Of a stretch of DNA of 64,000 nucleotides, positions 57,442 through 64,000 are shown one piece after another. The notes beneath the pieces are model-generated. The model saw only the letters and a program-made list of their open reading frames with translations. It made no database searches and had not been told where the DNA came from. The translations under genes were made by a program, and so were the position numbers. This stretch comes from Sphingobacteriales bacterium (GTDB lineage Bacteria; Bacteroidota; Bacteroidia; Chitinophagales; UBA2359): assembly GCA_016711295.1 (NCBI GenBank), contig JADJTE010000014.1, forward strand, positions 1-64,000, written 5' to 3'. Each line of letters starts with the position of its first letter. Position 1 is the stretch's first letter.

Positions 57442-58983
57442 ATGACTCGCGCCCGATATTCAAAGCCCAGCAAAACCCAAGAACGCACGCAACGCAAAGA
57501 AAGCGAAGTGTTTTTTGGCGGCAAAAATAATAGTTCGTTTTTCGGCAATGGAAAAACGAGCCAAGCATTTTTTGGGCGCCATTTGCCCAAAGAGCAACCT
57601 TTTTTTAGGGGGAGGCCACCACTTAAACAGAAAAAACAGGCGGAAAGCAAAAGCAATGAAAAGGAGGAGAACAATAATGTGCTTAATTATGAGGCAAGCG
57701 ATTTGGTAATTCAGCACAAAAAAGGTACGCCCAATTGTCAGTGTCCCGCTTGTATACGACAAGCCAAACAATTAAAAACAACGCAACAGCAAGGCAGCAC
57801 TCCGTTAAAAGAAACAGGAAATATATCTATTTCTAAACAAATTGATAGCGAGCATGCTCCAATACAAGGCGGCTTTTGGAGTTCCATAAAAAATGCAGCC
57901 AAGAGCGCAGTTGGGTGGGTAGGTGACAAGGTATCGTCCGCAGCAAGTTGGGTGGGCAATAAAGCATCGTCTGCCATTGGTTGGATAAGCGATAAAGCCC
58001 AGTCTGTCGGTTCGTGGATAAAAAATGGTTTGAGCAATATTCTGAGTGCTTGTAAGAAAAAAGGTGCGCAGGCTTTTGGTTGGTTGGGTTCTAAAATAGG
58101 TGCTACATGGAATTGGCTAAGAAGCAAGGGCTCGGCTGCTATACAGTGGCTCAAAAAAGGTGGATCTTGGCTATGGAATGGGCTGAAAAAAGTTGGCGCG
58201 TTTGCCAAAAAAATTGCAGGTAAGGTTTGGAACGGGCTTAAATGGGTTGGCTCGCCACTGTGGTCAAAACTAAAAGCGATTTATCAGAGAGTAGGCTATT
58301 TTATTACCCAGTTACCCACACGTCTTAAAAGATTAGTACTTCATATATGGGACGGAGTTAAGTCTTTGAAACCTTGGTCATTATCCTGGTGGGAATCGTT
58401 GGGACAACTCGGTACTTGGAAAAATATAGGTAGTTGGTTTGGGAAATTGGTAGTTTATGGCTTAGAAACCCTAGGAATTGGCGAAATTTATCAAACTATA
58501 GCTGATATTATTAAATTTAATACCGTACCGCTCACAGGCAGCCAAATAGCAATAGCCAAAGAAGTTTATGGAAATTCTATCAATTATAATTTAGTACGTG
58601 TAGATAGGAGAGCTTTAATAGGCCCGTCTTGGACAGGGCGCGACTATACATCGTTCCATACCATCAACGGTTGGGGTACTCTATCAAGCGACGTTTTGAT
58701 ACACGAGTTGGGGCATGTTTGGCAATACGAACGAATGGGGGCTATGTATATGCCACAGGCTATACATGACCAAATTACGATGCCACAGGCTTATGACTAC
58801 GGCGGCGTGGCTGCCTTAGAAGCCAATAAAACCAAAGGTATTTGGGCATTTGGGCGCGAACAACAAGCCCAAATATTCCAAGATTATTACCGCATTAAGC
58901 ACGGAATGCTACCTGAACAAGGAAGTGCTACGGTAGCCGATTTGCCTTTATACGAGCACTATATAAACGAAATAAGGAGATAG
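57442..58983 (+). CDS. Candidate eCIS cargo: Trp-rich helical region plus HELGH zinc domain
   Basis: The 513-residue protein begins with the cargo leader (about 16-60: KESEVFFGGKNNSSFFGN then KTSQAFFG and QPFFRG). A Lys/Asn-rich stretch with CQCPAC follows. Residues about 145-320 are a remarkable series of Trp/Gly/Lys/Ser motifs (SAVGWVGDKVSSAASWVGNK, WISDKAQSVGSWIK, WLKKGGSWLWNGLKK) that should form amphipathic, membrane-active helices. The C-terminal part carries HELGH at 421-425 in LIHELGHVWQ, as in DUF4157-like zinc peptidases often fused to eCIS cargo. No signal peptide is present. Toxin function is inferred. Confidence 0.68.
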   Translation: MTRARYSKPSKTQERTQRKESEVFFGGKNNSSFFGNGKTSQAFFGRHLPKEQPFFRGRPPLKQKKQAESKSNEKEENNNVLNYEASDLVIQHKKGTPNCQCPACIRQAKQLKTTQQQGSTPLKETGNISISKQIDSEHAPIQGGFWSSIKNAAKSAVGWVGDKVSSAASWVGNKASSAIGWISDKAQSVGSWIKNGLSNILSACKKKGAQAFGWLGSKIGATWNWLRSKGSAAIQWLKKGGSWLWNGLKKVGAFAKKIAGKVWNGLKWVGSPLWSKLKAIYQRVGYFITQLPTRLKRLVLHIWDGVKSLKPWSLSWWESLGQLGTWKNIGSWFGKLVVYGLETLGIGEIYQTIADIIKFNTVPLTGSQIAIAKEVYGNSINYNLVRVDRRALIGPSWTGRDYTSFHTINGWGTLSSDVLIHELGHVWQYERMGAMYMPQAIHDQITMPQAYDYGGVAALEANKTKGIWAFGREQQAQIFQDYYRIKHGMLPEQGSATVADLPLYEHYINEIRR

Positions 58984-58986
58984 AGC

Positions 58987-59502
58987 ATGTTATTTAAAAT
59001 AAATAGCTTACTGCTTTTTGGGATGGTACCCATCTTAATGGCAATGTCCACTTGCCAAAAAGATACGTGTAACGGCAAAAAAACCTTTGCTGCCATGCAA
59101 GCTCAAATAAGCAATATTGGCAACGAGGCAGCTATCTATTTAAACTATGAATTAGACGAGGCATTGCCGATAAACTACATAAAGCAAATAAAGGTATCTA
59201 AGCGTGATATTGACTACCAAGGCAATACTTGGGCTAATGATTACGCGCTAATAAAAAATATTGTGGTAACACCAACGCAAATTGTTATACACTTAAATAA
59301 CTTAGGTGCTTTTAACGACACAAGCCCAAATTGGCATTTTAATTTAGAACTGCCCGATAGACGTGGCTATATAAATTGCGACCATGCAGGAAATGACGAC
59401 GTTTATTATTTTGATATTTATACTAAAACAATTTTCTCCGAACAAAACACCAAAATCTCAAGTTTTGAATGGAAAGAGTTTTTAAACAAAGGTGCTATTT
59501 AA
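58987..59502 (+). CDS. Small lipoprotein paired with upstream cargo gene
   Basis: A 171-residue protein with a lipoprotein signal (MLFKINSLLLFGMVPILMAM then STC as lipidation site). The rest is a beta-rich domain with no family I recognise. It starts three bases after the Trp-rich cargo gene, a spacing typical of toxin-immunity pairs. Membrane-anchored immunity would suit a toxin acting on the envelope. Function is inferred only from position. Confidence 0.55.
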   Translation: MLFKINSLLLFGMVPILMAMSTCQKDTCNGKKTFAAMQAQISNIGNEAAIYLNYELDEALPINYIKQIKVSKRDIDYQGNTWANDYALIKNIVVTPTQIVIHLNNLGAFNDTSPNWHFNLELPDRRGYINCDHAGNDDVYYFDIYTKTIFSEQNTKISSFEWKEFLNKGAI

Positions 59503-59524
59503 ACTTGATAAAAATATAGTTTTT

Positions 59525-60637
59525 ATGCAAAACCACGACACCCCCGACCACCTCAAAACCAACCCCCAAATCCAACGCAAAGAAAGCGGCAGTTTTTTTG
59601 GTGGGAAAAATAATAGTTCGTTTTTCGGCAACAGAAAAACGAGCCAAGCATTTTTTGGGGCAAAACCTGCGGTGATTGTGCAGCAGAAAGGAAATAATGA
59701 ACAACAACAAAATGACCACGCCGAGGGTCAAGAAATTGTTCAGAAGCAAGGTGATGGAAAAGGTGTATATGCACATGGCACAGCCATACAGTTAAAAACA
59801 GATGCTACACCCACCATACAGCGCGAAGAGCGCAGTTTGCCTGAGAATCTGGGTCCGCGCCAAGATGGTTCGTTAGCGGTGCGTGGCGAAGGCGATAATC
59901 ACGCTTTTTCTCCTAATGATGTCAATCAGGGTTCTATTGGCGACTGTTACTTTCTGGCAAGTTTGATAGCAGTGTCCAATACTAATCCCAATTTGCTGCA
60001 AAACGCCATTACAGAAAACTCCAATGGCACTTATACCGTCAGGCTTTTCCGTCCCGAACAGCGACGCACATGGCTCATATTCTCACGCCGCGTCTTGGCA
60101 CCAGTAGATGTTACGGTCTATCCCACATTTCCTGTTGCTGCGGCAGGGCGCGACGCTGCTAATCCCAATGCAGATGCCAATCCAGGTCATGCGCACGGCG
60201 GCGACCAAAACTCAAAAGGCCAAACAGAATTGTGGGTTCGCCTAATAGAAAAGGCATACGCCCTGCTCATTGGCAGCTATGCACAGATAGGCAATGGTGG
60301 TTTCGGAGCTAATGCCCTCGAAGCACTTACCGGACAAGCTTACCAAGAAGAAGTATTGGGTGGAGATACTAAACAACGCATTATCCAAATGGTCAACGAC
60401 GGAACACCTGTAGAAGTAGCCACCAACGCCCAATCTTGGAATACTATGAGTGACGAAATGAAACGCTTTGCCCGCGCAAATAGCATCGTTGCAGGTCACT
60501 CTTATGCCGTTATGTCGGCGACTAATGACAATATTCGCGTCCGAAACCCATGGGGTACGGGTGCTCGCAATGCAGAACCTACTTTGAGCTGGGACCAATT
60601 TAATGCTATGTTCTGGCAATTCTCTAACCGACAATAA
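59525..60637 (+). CDS. Candidate eCIS cargo: calpain-family cysteine protease
   Basis: The 370-residue protein has the same leader as the preceding cargo gene (about 15-50: QRKESGSFFGGKNNSSFFGN then KTSQAFFG). A Gln/Asn-rich linker follows, then a C2 (calpain-like) peptidase domain. All three catalytic residues can be placed: Cys141 in GSIGDCYFLASL, His325 in GHSYAVMSA and Asn341 in VRNPWGTG. I chose the ATG at 59525 because a longer GTG start at 59492 overlaps the lipoprotein gene and adds nothing conserved. There is no signal peptide. It would cleave intracellular proteins after injection; cargo status is inferred from the leader and location. Confidence 0.8.
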   Translation: MQNHDTPDHLKTNPQIQRKESGSFFGGKNNSSFFGNRKTSQAFFGAKPAVIVQQKGNNEQQQNDHAEGQEIVQKQGDGKGVYAHGTAIQLKTDATPTIQREERSLPENLGPRQDGSLAVRGEGDNHAFSPNDVNQGSIGDCYFLASLIAVSNTNPNLLQNAITENSNGTYTVRLFRPEQRRTWLIFSRRVLAPVDVTVYPTFPVAAAGRDAANPNADANPGHAHGGDQNSKGQTELWVRLIEKAYALLIGSYAQIGNGGFGANALEALTGQAYQEEVLGGDTKQRIIQMVNDGTPVEVATNAQSWNTMSDEMKRFARANSIVAGHSYAVMSATNDNIRVRNPWGTGARNAEPTLSWDQFNAMFWQFSNRQ

Positions 60638-60650
60638 AACCGCAATAACC

Positions 60651-61085
60651 ATGAAAATTATACTTTTTTCCCTAATCCTCCTCCTAAACACTTGTACTTC
60701 CCCCAATATGAACCCTCCTAATAAGCACAACGAAAGCGATACGGCTAATAACACCGCCCATACTGTCACCGAAGTAAGCAATCCTTCAAATAATGACACC
60801 GAACAGCAACAACAAGCCTTTGACTACGTGGTGTCGGAAGCCGCGGTAGGTAATATTGAAGGTATTCCCTTTACTTTAGATGGTATTTTCAATACCCAAG
60901 AGAACAATATTACCGTATTGACAACTACAATGGACATTGACAAAAATCGATTCGTAGATATCGTAACGGGCACAATAGTTGATTGGAAAGAAGGCGTACA
61001 ATTGCGCGTGGTTAATATCGAAAAAAGCGACGGACAACAAAAAGGCAAGGTATATTTTAAAGTTATCAAAACAACTGAAAAATAA
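60651..61085 (+). CDS. Small lipoprotein paired with calpain-like cargo
   Basis: A 144-residue protein with a lipobox (MKIILFSLILLLNTC), a Ser/Thr/Asn-rich tether and a small beta-rich domain (about 60-144). It begins 13 bases after the protease gene; the ATG at 60651 gives a clean signal sequence. It could be an inhibitor or immunity protein for the protease, or an unrelated envelope protein. No family is recognised. Confidence 0.55.
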   Translation: MKIILFSLILLLNTCTSPNMNPPNKHNESDTANNTAHTVTEVSNPSNNDTEQQQQAFDYVVSEAAVGNIEGIPFTLDGIFNTQENNITVLTTTMDIDKNRFVDIVTGTIVDWKEGVQLRVVNIEKSDGQQKGKVYFKVIKTTEK

Positions 61086-61184
61086 GCCACGCTCTGTTTG
61101 TAAGTGCCGCGCAAAAATCTTGCAGCCACCTATATTAAGCAGCAAATAAAATAGTATATTATCTAAGCACCCCGTCACTAAACC

Positions 61185-61298
61185 ATGCCCAATCCCCCAT
61201 CAAACCCCGCTTATTTAGACGGACTGCCCGTCATCAAAAAAATAGACGACACCATGTCAATTATAGTAATTAAAATCAAAAAAATTCATATAATATGA
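61185..61298 (+). pseudogene. Truncated duplicate of tube 2 start
   Basis: Positions 61184-61232 repeat 62641-62690 almost exactly (one substitution), including the ATG and the first 16 codons of tube protein 2 (MPNPPSNPAYLDGLPV). The match then stops and the frame continues with unrelated Lys/Ile-rich codons to a TGA at 61296-61298, whose ATGA overlaps the start of the next gene. It looks like a duplication scar from insertion of the neighbouring toxin-like gene. Confidence 0.85.
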
Positions 61299-62572
61299 AA
61301 ACTTATTTTACTATGAATAAATTTAGCCTTATAACATTATTGTTAGTAGGCTTAATCTGCGAGGCGCAAACCACTATTACCAACCGTTGGACGAGCGATA
61401 AGATAGGGTTGCAAAACGGAACGCCTTATTGCGCAAGCACCGCCTCTGACAAATGGGTAGTGGAGCAGGCAGAACCTGGTTATGTGCGGCTTAAAAATTC
61501 TACTACAGGCACCTATCTACATACCGAAAACGGCGGAAAATTAGAAGCAGGAACCATACAGCCAGGTTGGTGGAGTGCCCAGTGGAAGCTAGTACCCATA
61601 GACGGATATACACATATCATTAACCGATGGACCAATAACCATCTGCACAATGAAAGCGGCAAATTGGAATGTGGCAAATTGGGGGCACCAGGCTGGTGGA
61701 GTGCCCAATGGACAATGAATGCCCCCGCTACCTACAGCAACCCCAATCAGGCTGGAAATATTGTGGCAGAACCTACCGCCGATGACCCCCGCAAACGCCT
61801 GCGTCTAACTCCGCTAAGCAAAGACCAATCGGCAACTATCCAAGGTTCTAATCAGGCATGCGAGTTTAATATGCGGGTCAATGGCTTTTTATATGCCTAT
61901 ACACTCTCTCCATCACAAAAATTAGTACACCTTACTACCGAAGGTAGTATTGCCAAAGCGGGAGTACAAGCCTATAACCAACAAGACATGAGAGGATATT
62001 TCCTAGAAAAATTGGAAGTCACTATCGAACCCACCACAGGATCCGAACATGTTTACCGCGATGTAGACTCGCCCCCTACCGATACCAACACCGGCAGCCG
62101 CACCATAACCACATCTATAAGCGGCACAGGTGGAGTAAGCAAAGACGGACCATCGGCAGGCGTAGAATTGGGCGGTTCTGATAGCTGGTCGCAAAACATA
62201 AATGGATTTAAGTACTTAAATAATTCATCAGGCAAAAAACTATACCATGTAGTAGAGCTTGCCAGCACCTCCGTTGGACCGTATACAAAATACCAAGATT
62301 TAGTCGATATGAGTTTTACAGGTTCTTTTTCGGGCACGCCACTTGGCACCCTACCCGAACAAGCAACTAATACAATGCCTTTTCTTGCACAGGGCGTTTG
62401 GCAAACCTATAACGGCGATTTTACAGGAAAAGTAACTTTCAAAATTAATTACAAAATGCACCTGCGTTATGTAGAGAAAACCAATCATTTTTTTACCGTA
62501 GATACAAAAAGCATTACCAGCAACATGGAAATGAGCGAATACATTACCGTCGACTTTGGCAGTATTAAGTAA
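61295..62572 (+). CDS. Secreted lectin-repeat protein, pore-forming-toxin-like
   Basis: The 425-residue protein has a signal peptide (ending LICEAQ) and two lectin-like repeats (about 25-150) marked by NRWTSDKIGLQNG / NRWTNNHLHNESG and WWSAQW. The C-terminal two thirds are beta-rich with alternating Ser/Thr/Gly strands (RTITTSISGTGGVSKDG, VDMSFTGSFSGTPLG, YKMHLRYVEKTNHFF) as in beta-barrel pore-forming toxins. This part has no family I can name with certainty. It sits between the tube-gene remnant and the intact tube 2 gene, so it appears inserted into the eCIS operon. Its Sec signal argues against loading as eCIS cargo. Confidence 0.5.
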   Translation: MKTYFTMNKFSLITLLLVGLICEAQTTITNRWTSDKIGLQNGTPYCASTASDKWVVEQAEPGYVRLKNSTTGTYLHTENGGKLEAGTIQPGWWSAQWKLVPIDGYTHIINRWTNNHLHNESGKLECGKLGAPGWWSAQWTMNAPATYSNPNQAGNIVAEPTADDPRKRLRLTPLSKDQSATIQGSNQACEFNMRVNGFLYAYTLSPSQKLVHLTTEGSIAKAGVQAYNQQDMRGYFLEKLEVTIEPTTGSEHVYRDVDSPPTDTNTGSRTITTSISGTGGVSKDGPSAGVELGGSDSWSQNINGFKYLNNSSGKKLYHVVELASTSVGPYTKYQDLVDMSFTGSFSGTPLGTLPEQATNTMPFLAQGVWQTYNGDFTGKVTFKINYKMHLRYVEKTNHFFTVDTKSITSNMEMSEYITVDFGSIK

Positions 62573-62641
62573 CTCACTGCCTAATCGAGCGAATTATAAA
62601 TCATTTGTTTCACCTACTTCCATATACTCTACCTAATACCC

Positions 62642-63103
62642 ATGCCCAATCCCCCATCAAAACCCGCTTATTTAGACGGACTGCCCGTAGTATTCCATTT
62701 TAGCGTTACGGGCTTAGGTGGCGATAAAGATGTGCGTTTCCAAGAAATAACAGGCTTGACCGTAGAAGTAGAAACCGAACCCGTCAAGGAAGGCGGCGAA
62801 AACCGCTATACCCACGTATTGCCCGTGCGCACCAAATATACCAACCTAACCCTAAAACGCGCCGTACTCAACGACGCAGACGCGATAACTTGGTGCAAAA
62901 ACGCCATCGAAAACTTTGATTTTAAGCCCAAAGACCTCACCATACAACTGCTGAACGAGCAACACCAACCTACTATGTCGTGGAGCATCGTGCGGGCTTA
63001 TCCCATCAAATGGGTATTTTCTAACTTAGATGCCACCAAAAACGAAATACTGCTCGAAACACTCACCTTGTCATATAGTTATTTCATCTTTAAACCTCGT
63101 TAA
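62642..63103 (+). CDS. eCIS inner tube protein 2 (gp19/Afp5-like)
   Basis: The 153-residue protein is a second gp19-type tube protein: VVFHFSVTGLGGDKDVRFQE then ITGLTVEVE, NLTLKRAVLNDADAITWCKN and a C-terminal ILLETLTLSYSYFIF. In Afp/PVC, minor tube paralogs like this join the main tube to the spike hub at the baseplate. The following DUF5908 and Afp7-like genes fit the canonical order at that junction. Confidence 0.92.
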   Translation: MPNPPSKPAYLDGLPVVFHFSVTGLGGDKDVRFQEITGLTVEVETEPVKEGGENRYTHVLPVRTKYTNLTLKRAVLNDADAITWCKNAIENFDFKPKDLTIQLLNEQHQPTMSWSIVRAYPIKWVFSNLDATKNEILLETLTLSYSYFIFKPR

Positions 63104-63112
63104 TACTGTGCT

Positions 63113-63304
63113 ATGCCCATCGAAATCAAAGAACTCGTCATTACAGCGCATGTAGGCGCAAGCGAACACTCGCAAAATCACAATGCGTCACCGCAAAACA
63201 ACCAGAACAATCAGCCTAAACTACAAGGCGAAGCCAACGAAGACATCATCGCACAATGTGTAGAACAAGTTATGGACATCATACGCAAAAAATATGAACG
63301 ATAA
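63113..63304 (+). CDS. DUF5908 small eCIS protein
   Basis: The 63-residue protein starts MPIEIKELVITA and ends IIAQCVEQVMDIIRKKYER, the two conserved ends of DUF5908. The centre is Asn/Gln-rich and variable. The family lies between tube and Afp7-like genes in many Bacteroidota eCIS clusters (Afp6 position). Its function is not established. Confidence 0.85.
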   Translation: MPIEIKELVITAHVGASEHSQNHNASPQNNQNNQPKLQGEANEDIIAQCVEQVMDIIRKKYER

Positions 63305-63391
63305 GCACATATTATGACATCCCGCCCCCCAGCACAGACCTAAGCAATAGCAGACAATTTTATAAAACCCGCCTAATACCTTACCAACTAC

Positions 63392-64000
63392 ATGCCATAC
63401 GACGCACACGGACTACAAAAAATGAAAATTATCGGTTATGCCGACCCCAAATATTCGTCGAAAAAGGGCGAGTATGAGGTGTTGGTCAATCCCGAAAAAT
63501 TGGACGTAGCCTATACTATTGAATACGAAGAAAAGCCCGCGCATGGAAATATCGGCACCCAGATGAAGTTCAAAAAGGTAAATCCTGCCGAAATGACCTT
63601 CAATTTTGTATTTGACGGCACAGGCATCATTCCAGGTACCGAAGGCAAAGATGTAGCCGAAGAAATAAGCAAACTCATGAAAGTGATTTGCGATTTTGAC
63701 GGCTCGATACACCGCCCCTATTATTGCAAGATGATATGGGGCAATTTAGCATCAGACCATTACTATTTTACTATTTTTCAGGGCGTTTTGACCCAAGTAA
63801 CTTACCAATACAAACTGTTCAAGCCTAATGGTGCGCCGCTACGCGCTATGGTAGTCGCCAAATTCAAATCTGCTTACGAACACGGCTTGCGCATTGCGAT
63901 GGAGCGCAAAAGCTCGCCCGACCTCACCCACCTCCGCACGGTCAAAGAAGGCGACAAGTTAGTATTGATGACCGAAGAGATATACGGCACAACGGATTAT
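63392..64000 (+). CDS. Afp7-like tube/hub adaptor, cut by window end
   Basis: The first 203 residues are visible: a tube-like domain with MKIIGYADPKYSSKKGEYEV, PEKLDVAYTIEYEEKPAHG and FNFVFDGTGIIPGTEG. After it the sequence enters a segment (TVKEGDKLVLMTEEIYG) that looks like the start of a LysM motif. That arrangement fits the Afp7-type protein joining the tube to the spike complex. The start at 63392 is preferred to the ATG at 63422, since both are in frame and the former is closer to the expected spacing. The gene continues past the window. Confidence 0.82.
   Translation, partial: MPYDAHGLQKMKIIGYADPKYSSKKGEYEVLVNPEKLDVAYTIEYEEKPAHGNIGTQMKFKKVNPAEMTFNFVFDGTGIIPGTEGKDVAEEISKLMKVICDFDGSIHRPYYCKMIWGNLASDHYYFTIFQGVLTQVTYQYKLFKPNGAPLRAMVVAKFKSAYEHGLRIAMERKSSPDLTHLRTVKEGDKLVLMTEEIYGTTDY

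Noticed and set aside
61295..62572. Lectin-repeat toxin as eCIS cargo
   Set aside because: It has a Sec signal peptide and lacks the FFGG..FFG leader, so export by the general pathway is more likely.

Overview
The window comes from a Bacteroidota bacterium, probably from a plasmid or chromid. The evidence for Bacteroidota is T9SS-type C-terminal sorting domains on two secreted proteins, promoter -7 elements of the TAnnTTTG type before several operons, DUF5908, TssR-like proteins, and many lipoproteins. A replicon origin is supported by a Rep_3-type initiator gene next to twelve 22-bp iterons, a CopG-like ribbon-helix-helix (RHH) gene, ParA, and a Toprim/DnaB helicase-primase. The dominant cargo is an extracellular contractile injection system (eCIS, Afp/PVC/MAC-like). 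The right edge cuts its baseplate operon, so spike, PAAR and further baseplate genes probably lie beyond position 64000. I see no tRNA, rRNA, CRISPR array or intact insertion sequence.

Layout. 0-7.1 kb: a YegI/YegK/YegL-like (TerY-P) phosphorylation triad of vWA protein, kinase with helix-hairpin-helix, and PP2C phosphatase, plus a zinc-ribbon/kinase/FHA protein. 7.2-14.2 kb: origin with hairpins and iterons, Rep, RHH, ParA, helicase-primase and a DinD/BRO-like protein. 14.7-21.8 kb: the eCIS tape-measure gene (1900 aa, with a 13-unit repeat) and the AAA+ ATPase. 21.9-23.8 kb: a membrane Ser/Thr kinase. 23.9-42.8 kb: an envelope and surface block made of a giant repetitive T9SS adhesin, an outer-membrane barrel protein, three related lipoproteins, a duplicated-domain exported protein and two 789-aa TssR-like vWA proteins. 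43-64 kb: baseplate protein, TerB-like protein, an antisense TIR-transmembrane gene, the DUF4255 (Afp16-like) protein, sheath, two tube proteins, DUF5908 and an Afp7-like protein. Three candidate cargo proteins, two small lipoproteins, a secreted metzincin and a lectin/pore-forming-like toxin lie among them.

How it may work together (inference). The eCIS would be assembled from tube, sheath, baseplate, tape measure and AAA+ proteins. Proteins carrying an FFGG..FFG leader would be its payload: a HEMTH zincin-like protein, a Trp-rich HELGH protein and a calpain-type cysteine protease. Small lipoproteins directly behind two of them look like candidate immunity proteins. The kinase/phosphatase/vWA/FHA/TerB set could provide post-translational control, as threonine phosphorylation does for some type VI systems.

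Two sequence-level features stand out. First, a short DNA motif, GTATTACTYGGTTT, occurs before the RHH-rep operon, before the helicase-parA operon, upstream of the tape-measure gene, in a related form in the helicase-primase linker, and about a dozen times inside the tape-measure gene. Second, several genes are broken by single-base homopolymer changes in a way that suggests systematic consensus errors rather than decay; these are annotated as whole genes with the break positions.
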